Source: an uncultured bacterium
GTDB lineage: Bacteria; Actinomycetota; Coriobacteriia; Coriobacteriales; Coriobacteriaceae
Length of the DNA stretch: 17,988 nucleotides
Direction of reading: 5' to 3'
Assembly (NCBI GenBank): GCA_905215725.1
Contig: CAJMRD010000042.1
Location: 1 to 17,988 of the forward strand
The notes under the pieces are model-generated. The model saw only the letters and a list, made by a program, of their open reading frames with translations. It ran no database searches and had not been told where the DNA came from. This document shows, in pieces, positions 7,631 through 14,010 of the stretch. The translations under genes were made by a program, and so were the position numbers. Positions within the stretch are counted from its first letter, which is position 1; each line of letters starts with the position of its first letter.

Positions 7631-7668
7631 GCGGGGCCGCTGGCAATATAGCCAGCGGCCCCGCTTTT
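7631..7668 (+). terminator. Strong rho-independent terminator after the helicase gene
   Basis: A perfect 14-bp GC-rich stem (7631-7644 with 7651-7664) closes a six-base loop AATATA and is followed by TTTT. It stands between the convergent helicase and DUF2130 genes. On the minus strand the stem is followed by TTCGTTTCGTT, so it may work in both directions. Confidence 0.9.
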
Positions 7669-7685
7669 GCGCTATACGCTATGCC

Positions 7686-9443
7686 TTACTCGGCACCCTC
7701 AACCTCATACGAATCCGCCTCGGCTGGCTCATCGTTTGTCTCTGTCGCAGCCCCGCGCGCCTCGTCAAACGCGGCCTTCATGGTCTTGTTGCCCCACGTG
7801 AGCTTGCGAATGGTAAGATCGTCCGCCTTCTTGTTGGCTAGGCGCAGATTGTTCTCGGAGGACAGCAACGCCTCCTTGGTTTTCTGCAGGTGGCTAATCG
7901 TCTTGTCGATCTCATCGATCGCCGTTTGGAACTTGCGGCTCGCGATCTCGTAGTTGCGGCCGAAATCATTCTTGAACTTCTCCATCTTGGCTTCGAAGTT
8001 CGTAACGTCGATATTCTGCTGTTTGTACTCCGCCAGCTCCTGCTTATAGCGAAGCGAACCCATGGCGGCGTTGCGAAGAAGCGTGATCATGGGAATAAAG
8101 AACTGCGGGCGAATCACGTACATCTTCTCGTAGCGATAGCTCACGTCCACGATTCCCGCGTTGTAAAGCTCGCTCTCGGGCTCGAGCAGCGTGCAGAGCA
8201 CCGCGTACTCACAGCCTTTCTGGCGACGATCGTGATCGAGTTTCTTAAAGAAGTCCTCGTTTTTATGCTTGGTCGCGGTCTCGTCGTTCTCGTTTTTCAT
8301 CTCGAACATAATCGAAATGACCTCGTTACCGCTTGCGTCGCACTCGCGGAAGATAAAGTCGCCCTTGGTGCCCTCGGACGCATCGTTATCCTTCTCGAAG
8401 TACGCGTTAGGAAACGCCGTCATGCGCAGACGGTTAAACTCGGTCTCGCAGTGCTGCTCGAGCGACTCACCCACCATCTTGGTGGACAGGCGGACCTTCA
8501 TGTCCTTAAGGCGCTCGATCTCTTCATCCTTATAGCGAATCAGGTCATCGCTCGCACGCTTGGCCTGCGCAAGCTCGAGCTCGTGTGCCGCCTTGGCCTG
8601 TTCCTCGCGAGAATCGCGCACCGCCAGCTCGCTCGTCAGTTTGGCACGCGCCTCATCGCGCTCTCGCTCCGCCGCGGCGACCGCCTCTGACAGGTTCATT
8701 TTTGCCATCAGCTCCTGCTCGCGCAGCTGGGCACGCAGGCCCTCGGCCTCTTGCTCGGACTGAGCCTTTGCGGCAGAAAACTTCTCTTGCACCTTCGCGC
8801 GATAGTCAGTAAGCGCGCGCTCGGCCTCGCTGCGAGCGGCATCGAGCTCACGCCGCGACTCTGCCGCGGCAGCGGCAAGCGCCATCTCCTGGGCCTTGTC
8901 CGCCGCGGCGAGCCTGGCCTGCAGCTCGGCAATCTGAGCGTCGCGCGCGGACAGGTCGTTTTGAGCAGCATTGCGTGCCGCCGCCTCGGCAAGCTTGGCT
9001 TCATCATCTTTGCGCCCAAGCTGCGCACGCAGGCTATCAATCTCACGCTGGAGTTCGGCATTCTCTTTTTGAGCATTGGCTCGTGCCTCAACCGCCGCGC
9101 GCTGGCTTGCACTCTCGCGCTCTGCGGCAGCGCCCTCGAGCTTAGCGCGCAGCTCGGCAAGCTCAGCATCGCGCTTGGCAACCTCTTGCGCCAGCTTCTG
9201 ATCCGCAGTGTTCTTCTGCTCGACAAGCTGGGCATTGCGCTGAGACTTTGCCTGTTGCAAGGCAGCCGTCGAACGCGAGCGCTCAAGCTCCAGCGCCTGC
9301 TCACCCTCACGCTGGACTGCCTTCACACGCTCATCCAGGTCGCGCGAGAACTCGGCATCGCGCACCTGCTTGACGATATCCGCATAGCCGGATGCATCGA
9401 CCTTAAAAACTTCGCCGCAATGCGGGCACTTGATCTCGTTCAT
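7686..9443 (-). CDS. DUF2130-family coiled-coil protein with N-terminal CxxC
   Basis: A 585-residue protein. It begins with IKCPHCGEVF (C6, C9), half of a zinc-ribbon-like motif. A very long Glu/Ala/Arg-rich coiled coil covers about residues 30-315, then a globular domain about 315-560 matches DUF2130 (MVGESLEQHCETEFN, KGDFIFRE, ISIMFEMKNE, YAVLCTLLEPESELY). Within it, G361-D362 followed by E381-x-K383 on neighbouring predicted strands resembles the D...ExK core of PD-(D/E)XK nuclease-like folds; nuclease activity is inference. GAGGAG lies seven bases before the ATG. It is last in a minus-strand series with the phosphoesterase, a 59-residue protein and a HIRAN protein, but a terminator-like hairpin lies just upstream, so it may have its own promoter. 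Family assignment is confident, function unknown. Confidence 0.85.
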   Translation of the reverse strand: MNEIKCPHCGEVFKVDASGYADIVKQVRDAEFSRDLDERVKAVQREGEQALELERSRSTAALQQAKSQRNAQLVEQKNTADQKLAQEVAKRDAELAELRAKLEGAAAERESASQRAAVEARANAQKENAELQREIDSLRAQLGRKDDEAKLAEAAARNAAQNDLSARDAQIAELQARLAAADKAQEMALAAAAAESRRELDAARSEAERALTDYRAKVQEKFSAAKAQSEQEAEGLRAQLREQELMAKMNLSEAVAAAERERDEARAKLTSELAVRDSREEQAKAAHELELAQAKRASDDLIRYKDEEIERLKDMKVRLSTKMVGESLEQHCETEFNRLRMTAFPNAYFEKDNDASEGTKGDFIFRECDASGNEVISIMFEMKNENDETATKHKNEDFFKKLDHDRRQKGCEYAVLCTLLEPESELYNAGIVDVSYRYEKMYVIRPQFFIPMITLLRNAAMGSLRYKQELAEYKQQNIDVTNFEAKMEKFKNDFGRNYEIASRKFQTAIDEIDKTISHLQKTKEALLSSENNLRLANKKADDLTIRKLTWGNKTMKAAFDEARGAATETNDEPAEADSYEVEGAE

Positions 9444-9501
9444 AGCAGCTCCTCGATGGACGCAAATATCAACCGGCTACACTCTACCGCGCCGCGCGGA
9501 C

Positions 9502-9536
9502 AAAAAAGGCGCCGCCGCCATAATGGCAACGGCGCC
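9502..9536 (-). terminator. Rho-independent terminator downstream of the phosphoesterase
   Basis: In minus-strand RNA, 9524-9536 pairs with 9508-9520 over 13 positions (two are U-G wobbles) around a three-base loop and is followed by six U (9507-9502). The plus-strand copy would have two mismatches, so the design favours minus-strand transcripts. Its GGCGCC at 9531-9536 is also the far end of the longer upstream hairpin, so the two stems cannot both form completely. Confidence 0.75.
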
Positions 9537-9583
9537 AGAACCACCACAAAGGTGCCTGTCCCCTTTGTGGTGGCTCTGGCGCC
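9531..9583 (-). repeat. 22-bp hairpin with a REP-like GGGACAGGCACCTTTG core
   Basis: The arms 9531-9552 and 9562-9583 pair along their full 22-bp length in minus-strand RNA (one G-U wobble), around a nine-base loop. The minus strand reads CAAAGGGGACAGGCACCTTTG at the centre, a motif I recall in repetitive palindromes linked with IS200-like/RAYT transposases; that link is memory, not shown here. The hairpin begins one base after the phosphoesterase stop codon. It can protect the 3' end of that mRNA or compete with the terminator next to it. Confidence 0.7.
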
Positions 9584-10129
9584 CTATAACCCAAAGAAGC
9601 TAAGAATCTGATCGCGGCTTACGGGCTTGTACTCGTTGGCATCGAGACCGACATCGTAGCGAAAGATAGGGCGCTCGCGATCGCGGTTGCGTGCGTTGGC
9701 GCGGTCACCCCTGCTGTGGATATGCCCATGCAGCATAATGGCGCCACGTGCCTTGCCGTTCCAGCTGAGCATGGGGTAGTGGCTCATAACCAGACGATGG
9801 CCCTTGGCATAGCCGGGAGCAATCTCCAGGTAATCGCGCACGTCTTCCCAAATCTGCGGTACGTCGGAATCTTCCCAGTCGCCGTCATGGTTACCGCGGA
9901 TGAGCGTCACGTTCTGGCATTCGATACGCTCGCGCAGGCGCGCCGCCTCCGCCATGGGCAAGCGATACGTAAAGTCTCCCAGAATATAGAGGCGGTCGTC
10001 CGCAGCCACGCACTCATTGATGGCATCGATGACCTTGCGGTTCATCTCCTCGACCGAATCAAACGGCCGATCCATGTCGTGCAAGATATTCGTATCGCCC
10101 AGGTGCAGGTCGGCGGTAAACCACATCAT
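9584..10129 (-). CDS. Calcineurin-like metallophosphoesterase
   Basis: A 181-residue protein of the calcineurin-like phosphoesterase superfamily, with a two-metal active site that hydrolyses phosphoester bonds. The ordered metal motifs are all present: D7-x-H9 (TADLHLGD), GD52 (YILGDFTY), GNHD (79-82), H117 (SHYP) and GHIH (H136, H138). Length and motif spacing fit small stand-alone family members; the substrate is unknown. The start at 10129 was chosen over the in-frame ATG at 10144 because TGAGGA (10143-10138) lies eight bases before it, whereas nothing resembling a ribosome site precedes 10144. It follows the 59-residue gene by 66 bases in the same direction and is followed at once by the REP-like hairpin and a terminator. 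Confidence 0.87.
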   Translation of the reverse strand: MMWFTADLHLGDTNILHDMDRPFDSVEEMNRKVIDAINECVAADDRLYILGDFTYRLPMAEAARLRERIECQNVTLIRGNHDGDWEDSDVPQIWEDVRDYLEIAPGYAKGHRLVMSHYPMLSWNGKARGAIMLHGHIHSRGDRANARNRDRERPIFRYDVGLDANEYKPVSRDQILSFFGL

Positions 10130-10195
10130 CGTCTGTGTCCTCATTTCGCAACGCGTCTAACACGTGCCTAGTATACAGACGCTCTGGCGCGTCGG

Positions 10196-10375
10196 TTAGC
10201 CAAAGAGCCCGCCGAACAGACCTCGACGGCGTTTGTCTTGATTTTTCGAAGCGTCACCCTGAGTTTTCTTGCCCTGCCGTTTCCTACGATCCTGCTCCAA
10301 CTCATCGTCATCGAGTAGCAGATCCCACTCAAACGAATCGTCTGTCAGATTGAATAGGTCGTCGTCATCAAACAT
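10196..10375 (-). CDS. Small acidic-basic protein, 59 residues, unknown function
   Basis: A short frame with good signs of being real: AGGGAGG lies six bases before the ATG, and it sits 18 bases after the HIRAN gene in the same direction. The protein has an acidic N-terminal half (starts MFDDDDLFNLTDDSFEWD, later LLLDDDELE), a basic, hydrophilic middle (RRKRQGKKTQG, KRRR) and ends in the hydrophobic repeat GLFGGLFG. No transmembrane helix or known domain is recognised. The split charge suggests self-association or binding to a partner or nucleic acid, but this is inference. A conserved cluster with HIRAN and phosphoesterase genes would support a joint function. Confidence 0.65.
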   Translation of the reverse strand: MFDDDDLFNLTDDSFEWDLLLDDDELEQDRRKRQGKKTQGDASKNQDKRRRGLFGGLFG

Positions 10376-10393
10376 GGCCGCCTCCCTTGCCGA

Positions 10394-10720
10394 CTAGCGA
10401 GCATCCACCACATAGAGGCCAACGCGCACCTGGTGCCACGGGCTGCGCTCGGGAGCAACCTGTTGCACGCGGGCCTCAAATACGTCCTCGTGGCCGTAAT
10501 ACATCATCAAGGACAGTGGGCCGACCTCGTTTCCCGGAACATAGCCAAGCTTGGTGTTGCCGTAATAAATCGCAACCGCCTCAGGGTCATGGGGATTATC
10601 GCGCTCGGCACACAGCGTCAGCTTATCGCCCGCTTTAAGATCGCCCAAGACCAAGGCGCCATCGGCATACTGAAATCCTGCAATGTGAAATGACAGAAGA
10701 ACACGCGAAGGCTCGTACAT
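10394..10720 (-). CDS. HIRAN-domain protein
   Basis: A 108-residue protein consisting almost only of a HIRAN domain. Visible signature blocks in order: IAGFQYADG (13-21), LKAGDKLTL (28-36), NPHDPEAVAIYY (42-53) and LGYVP (58-62). In eukaryotic HLTF and Rad5 this domain binds 3' DNA ends at stalled forks; stand-alone bacterial versions are often found near DNA-repair or restriction genes, but their role is not settled. AGGGGAG lies six bases before the ATG. The leader has a small GCCGG/CCGGC hairpin (10737-10751) just before the ribosome site. It is first in a likely operon with the 59-residue protein and the phosphoesterase. Confidence 0.85.
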   Translation of the reverse strand: MYEPSRVLLSFHIAGFQYADGALVLGDLKAGDKLTLCAERDNPHDPEAVAIYYGNTKLGYVPGNEVGPLSLMMYYGHEDVFEARVQQVAPERSPWHQVRVGLYVVDAR

Positions 10721-10956
10721 AGCAACTCCCCTAACGGCCGGATAAACCGGCGCTTGACCTTACTGAGAAGCTTACGGGCCCGTGCGGACACAAATACATC
10801 CTGCCTGCGTCCTTCAATCGTTTGCCTCAACGCTTGCGCGACAGAACGCTTGCAGATAAGATAGGAACACGGATGGCACCCGTTGCCGCGGGTCTTGCCA
10901 ACTCCGATACACGTTTTCATCGTGAGAAGTGGCCGTCTTCGCTTACGCGGGGGCGG
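10721..10956 (-). other. Leader region of the HIRAN operon; no gene recognised
   Basis: This 236-base gap probably holds the promoter and 5' leader of the HIRAN operon. The only clear structure is the hairpin GCCGG-ATAAA-CCGGC at 10737-10751, beside the ribosome site. An open minus-strand frame starting at 10920 lacks a ribosome site and runs out of frame through the HIRAN gene, so it is not called. On the plus strand TTGCGC and TAAGAT (17 bases apart, near 10835-10863) could start an RNA antisense to the small hydrophobic gene, but the match is poor. Confidence 0.4.
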
Positions 10957-11040
10957 CTATTTCATTCGGCCGATAAACAGACCGAGTTCGATAGCCGCAA
11001 TCAACAACGCCAATAACGAAATAACATCGCTTACGTTCAT
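10957..11040 (-). CDS. 27-residue hydrophobic peptide, type I toxin-like
   Basis: A short frame with a strong ribosome site (AGAAGGGA, six to seven bases before the ATG). The peptide begins MNVSDVISLLALLIAAIE and ends in LFIGRMK: one hydrophobic helix of about 18-20 residues with a polar start and a basic end. This resembles the holin-like or type I toxin peptides of Gram-positive bacteria, though it could equally be a harmless small membrane protein. The ribosome site is locked in a 6-bp hairpin (11047-11061), which is typical of controlled toxin mRNAs. No antisense RNA is proven. It lies alone between the aldehyde dehydrogenase terminator and the HIRAN operon. Confidence 0.5.
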   Translation of the reverse strand: MNVSDVISLLALLIAAIELGLFIGRMK

Positions 11041-11046
11041 ACCAAA

Positions 11047-11061
11047 TCCCTTCTAAAGGGA
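11047..11061 (-). promoter_or_regulatory. Hairpin sequestering the ribosome site of the 27-residue peptide
   Basis: TCCCTT-TAG-AAGGGA on the minus strand is a perfect 6-bp inverted repeat whose downstream arm is the Shine-Dalgarno itself. In RNA the site would be paired and translation limited unless the hairpin opens. Confidence 0.5.
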
Positions 11062-11097
11062 GTTGGCCCATCCGTGCTCCATAACAGTAGTCTAACG

Positions 11098-11137
11098 CAA
11101 AATGCAGGTAATAGGAACACTTGTTCGTATTACCTGC
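11098..11137 (-). terminator. Terminator after the aldehyde dehydrogenase gene
   Basis: GCAGGTAATA (11104-11113) and TATTACCTGC (11128-11137) form a perfect 10-bp outer stem; five more pairs follow one mismatch, with a two-base apex. On the minus strand it starts nine bases after the stop codon and is followed by ATTTTGCG, a short U-run. The plus strand has CTTTTC nearby, so it may work both ways. Confidence 0.7.
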
Positions 11138-11145
11138 GCCCTTTT

Positions 11146-12525
11146 CTAATGCACAAACATGCGCACGAACTTGTGCTTCCAGCTTGCGTAGGGCGCATAC
11201 CGAAACGGCACGTCCAGCCAAGTTGCCTTGTTCACGATACTCTTCTTGTGGCTAAACGTATCGAAGCTCTCGCGTCCATGGTACTGCCCCATACCGCTCG
11301 CGCCCATGCCGCCAAAGCCCATATGGCTCGTAGCCAAGTGCATGATCGTGTCGTTGACACAGCCACCGCCAAAGGGCACGTAACGCACGAAGCGCTGCTG
11401 AACTGCGCGATCCTGACTAAAGATATACAGGGCCAGCGGCGTCGGACGATCCGTAATAAACGCTTCGGCCTCGTCTAGGCTCTCAAACGTCAGCACCGGC
11501 AAGATGGGACCGAAGATCTCCTCCTGCATCACGGCGTCATCGGGGGTCACGCCGTCTAGGATCGTCGGCTCAATCTTGAGCGACGACTCGCGCGCCGTGC
11601 CTCCCAGCACGACCTTATCGGGATCGATCAGCCCGCGCACGCGCGCAAAATGCTTAGCATTGACGATATGCCCGTAATCCTCGTTATCGAGCGGATGCTC
11701 GCCAAACATACGGCGGACCTCTTCCTTGATGAGGCCCAGCAGCTCGTCGTGCACGCGCGTATCGACCAGCAGGTAGTCGGGCGCCACGCAGGTCTGCCCT
11801 ACGTTGAGCCATTTGCCAAAGGCGATACGCCGTGCCGCGACCTTCAAGTTTGCCGTCGCATCCACGATGCAGGGGCTCTTGCCGCCCAGCTCAAGCGTCA
11901 CGGGCGTGAGGTTTTTACTCGCGCGCTCCATGACGAGCTTGCCGACCGGAACGCTACCGGTAAAGAAGATCTTGTCCCAGCACTCATCGAGCAACGCTTC
12001 GTTCTCGGCGCGCCCGCCCTCGACAACCGTCACCAGGCGCGGATCAAATGCCTCTTCACAGATTTGCTTGAGCACCGCGCTCGATGCCGGAGCATAGGCA
12101 CTCGGCTTGATGACCACGGTATTGCCCGCGGCAAGGGCGCCGGCGAGCGGCTCGAGTGTTAGCAAAAACGGGTAGTTCCACGGAGCCATGATGAGCGTGA
12201 CGCCATAGGGCACGGCTTGCGTTTTGCACGCGCTCACGGCGTTGGCAAGGTCACACGGACGCAGGCGCGGACGACTCCATCGAGCCACGTGAGCGATCTG
12301 ATGTCGAATCTCGGAAAGCGACGTGCCGATCTCGCACATATATGCCTCGTCATGCGACTTCCCCAAATCGGTCTTGAGCGCATGGGCGATATCGGCCTCG
12401 TGGGCCCGCACCGCATCGCGTAAACTCACGAGCGCGCGACGTCGAGCATCGACATCAAACGTGGCGTGCGTCTTAAAGTAGGCGCGCTGATCGCCGACGA
12501 TGCGCGCAATTTCCTCGGTGTTCAT
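11146..12525 (-). CDS. NAD(P)-dependent aldehyde dehydrogenase, class 3-like
   Basis: A 459-residue protein that would oxidise aldehydes to acids. Seen: the cofactor-binding and active-site residue N117 in MAPWNYPF, K140 in VVIKPSAYAP, FFTGSVPVGK (187-196), the general base E212 in LELGGKSP, and the catalytic C246 in GQTCVAPDYLLV. The short length and the GQTCVAPDY form are typical of ALDH3 / fatty-aldehyde dehydrogenases rather than the roughly 490-residue classes. AGGAGGG lies three bases before the ATG. It follows the iron-type alcohol dehydrogenase by only eight bases, so they share an mRNA and probably convert an alcohol to an acid through a common aldehyde, or detoxify aldehydes. The substrate is not visible from the sequence. 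All key residues are intact. Confidence 0.9.
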   Translation of the reverse strand: MNTEEIARIVGDQRAYFKTHATFDVDARRRALVSLRDAVRAHEADIAHALKTDLGKSHDEAYMCEIGTSLSEIRHQIAHVARWSRPRLRPCDLANAVSACKTQAVPYGVTLIMAPWNYPFLLTLEPLAGALAAGNTVVIKPSAYAPASSAVLKQICEEAFDPRLVTVVEGGRAENEALLDECWDKIFFTGSVPVGKLVMERASKNLTPVTLELGGKSPCIVDATANLKVAARRIAFGKWLNVGQTCVAPDYLLVDTRVHDELLGLIKEEVRRMFGEHPLDNEDYGHIVNAKHFARVRGLIDPDKVVLGGTARESSLKIEPTILDGVTPDDAVMQEEIFGPILPVLTFESLDEAEAFITDRPTPLALYIFSQDRAVQQRFVRYVPFGGGCVNDTIMHLATSHMGFGGMGASGMGQYHGRESFDTFSHKKSIVNKATWLDVPFRYAPYASWKHKFVRMFVH

Positions 12526-12533
12526 GGACCCTC

Positions 12534-13754
12534 CTAATTCTCGTCCTCAAACATACCACCTGCAACGACTTCGTACATATGCTCGAGCTCCAAGCGGTCC
12601 ATTAGAAGCGGAACGGGGTATAGCGGATTGGCCTCGGCATCGGCATGCGCCGCCATCTCGGGAATGTCAGAGCGGCGAATGCCCAAAACATATTTGGGGA
12701 TTCCCAGGGCCTCGTTCATGCGGTCGACCCAATCGATAAAGGCCTCGGCCGCAAGACTATCCTGCGCGGTAGCCGGCGCAATGCCCGCCATGTGAGCAAG
12801 ATCGGCAAGCTTGGGGGCGGCGGCGTCACCATAAGCGCGAAGCATGTGCGGCAGGATGATCGCGTTGGCAAAACCGTGCGGAATTCCGTATCGGCCGCCC
12901 AAACTGTGCGCGATGGCATGCACATATCCGACATAGGAGCGGGTAAACGCAACGCCCGCCTTATACGCCGCCAAAAGCATATTGCGACGAGCGCACATGT
13001 CGTCACCATGCTCATAGGCCTCGAGCAAATTGTCGTGGATAAGCTGCACCGCCTGTCGCGCCATCTTGCGCGTATAGGGCGTGGTGCTTCGCCCGATAAA
13101 GGTCTCAACGGCATGCGTCAGGGCGTCCATGCCCGTCTGCCCCGTAATGGAAGCGGGCAAGCCGCACGTAAACTCGGGGTCGTGGACTGCAAAACGCGGA
13201 ATGAGCACAAAGTCGTTAATGGGGTATTTGTAGTGCGTCCCGTCATCGGTAATTACCGCCGCAAGCGTGGCTTCGCTTCCCGTACCGGCGGTAGTGGGAA
13301 CGGCGATGAGCAGCGGCAGGAGACGATGAATCCGCAGTAGGCCGCGCATCTTGTTGATGGGCTTGTTTGGCTGCGCAATGCGCGCCCCCACACCCTTGGC
13401 GCAGTCCATGGCTGATCCTCCGCCAAAACCGATAATGGCCTGACAGGCGCTCTCTCGATACAGGAACGCCGCTTCCTCCACGTTTGAGACCGTGGGGTTC
13501 GCACGCGTTTCGGCATAGACCGTAACGCCAATCCCCCTGGATACGAGCGCCGTCTCGAGCGGTGCCGTGAGCCCCAGACGGGCAATGCCGGGATCCGTCA
13601 CGATAAGGACCTTCTGAATCGAGCGCTTTTGAAGCACCGCGGGCACATCCTCGGCATGCTCTAAAATGCGCGGCTCGGTATAGGGCAGGATCGGCAATGC
13701 AATGCGAAAAACCGTCTGATATGTTCGGCACCAGGCACGACGCGCTAGATGCAT
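12534..13754 (-). CDS. Iron-containing alcohol dehydrogenase
   Basis: A 406-residue group III (iron-dependent) alcohol dehydrogenase that interconverts alcohols and aldehydes with NAD(P). Seen: dinucleotide motif GGGSAMD (111-117), PTTAGTGSE (153-161), and metal ligands D210 and H214 (GMDALTHAVE), H279 (VHAIAHSLGG) and H293 (YGIPHG). The spacing agrees with that in family members such as FucO. AAGGAG lies nine bases before the ATG. A positively charged N-terminal extension (MHLARRAWCR) precedes the usual start of the fold, so a later start cannot be fully ruled out. It heads an operon with the aldehyde dehydrogenase, behind a promoter candidate and an inverted repeat that may be a repressor site. 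Confidence 0.9.
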   Translation of the reverse strand: MHLARRAWCRTYQTVFRIALPILPYTEPRILEHAEDVPAVLQKRSIQKVLIVTDPGIARLGLTAPLETALVSRGIGVTVYAETRANPTVSNVEEAAFLYRESACQAIIGFGGGSAMDCAKGVGARIAQPNKPINKMRGLLRIHRLLPLLIAVPTTAGTGSEATLAAVITDDGTHYKYPINDFVLIPRFAVHDPEFTCGLPASITGQTGMDALTHAVETFIGRSTTPYTRKMARQAVQLIHDNLLEAYEHGDDMCARRNMLLAAYKAGVAFTRSYVGYVHAIAHSLGGRYGIPHGFANAIILPHMLRAYGDAAAPKLADLAHMAGIAPATAQDSLAAEAFIDWVDRMNEALGIPKYVLGIRRSDIPEMAAHADAEANPLYPVPLLMDRLELEHMYEVVAGGMFEDEN

Positions 13755-13772
13755 AAAGGAAACTCCTTCATT

Positions 13773-13788
13773 TGTTGATAGGTCAACA
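13773..13788 (-). promoter_or_regulatory. Operator-like dyad upstream of the alcohol dehydrogenase operon
   Basis: TGTTGA-TAGG-TCAACA is a perfect 6-bp inverted repeat. It lies just downstream of the candidate -10 box and 18 bases before the start codon. A bound repressor here would block transcription; the regulator is unknown. Confidence 0.4.
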
Positions 13789-13800
13789 TTTGCTCGCCCG

Positions 13801-13806
13801 ATTGTA
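13801..13806 (-). promoter_or_regulatory. Candidate -10 box of the alcohol/aldehyde dehydrogenase operon
   Basis: TACAAT on the minus strand matches the -10 consensus at five of six positions, about 46 bases before the start codon. A TTGACC box occurs only nine bases upstream, too close to be its -35, and no other good -35 is seen. Confidence 0.35.
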
Positions 13807-13876
13807 CTCAGCGGCGGTCAAAGACGGCCTGCCAATCGTTAATCAATCAACATCTTCATATCTCAAAATTGTTTTA

Positions 13877-13893
13877 TTAAAAATCATTCCTAA
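13877..13893 (+). promoter_or_regulatory. PerR/Fur-like dyad upstream of rubrerythrin
   Basis: TTAAAAATCATTCCTAA is an imperfect 8-1-8 inverted repeat (six of eight positions match). The AT-rich 7-1-7 core resembles boxes for PerR and other Fur-family repressors. It lies just upstream of the -35 box of the rubrerythrin promoter. PerR control of rubrerythrins is known in clostridia; here it is inference. Confidence 0.35.
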
Positions 13894-13898
13894 TAGGC

Positions 13899-13926
13899 TT
13901 CACATTTGGTTGCATTTATGGATAAT
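13899..13926 (+). promoter_or_regulatory. Promoter of the rubrerythrin gene
   Basis: TTCACA (13899-13904) and GATAAT (13921-13926) each match five of six consensus positions and are 16 bases apart. The predicted mRNA has a leader of about 78 bases before the start codon. Confidence 0.55.
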
Positions 13927-13945
13927 AGAACTCGTCAGGACGCAC

Positions 13946-13974
13946 GTCCGGAGAGGGCCCTTACGGGACCGGAC
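13946..13974 (+). other. 5' leader hairpin of the rubrerythrin mRNA
   Basis: GTCCGG (13946-13951) pairs with CCGGAC (13969-13974), with a further CCC/GGG pairing inside. Downstream, CGATC-GAAAG-GATCG (13992-14006) would present part of the AAAGGA ribosome site in a loop. Such leaders often stabilise highly expressed mRNAs. Confidence 0.4.
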
Positions 13975-14010
13975 GAGCGCGCAATCGCCATCGATCGAAA
14001 GGATCGAATC

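Noticed and set aside
7890..8690. 266-residue plus-strand frame opposite the DUF2130 gene
   Set aside because: Leucine/alanine-rich composition is the antisense of the coiled coil; no ribosome site or domain.
10618..10920. 100-residue minus-strand frame across the HIRAN leader
   Set aside because: No ribosome site, and it runs out of frame into the HIRAN gene.
10943..11221. 92-residue minus-strand frame over the aldehyde dehydrogenase end and terminator
   Set aside because: It crosses a terminator palindrome and reads the small peptide gene in another frame; the 27-residue frame has the ribosome site.
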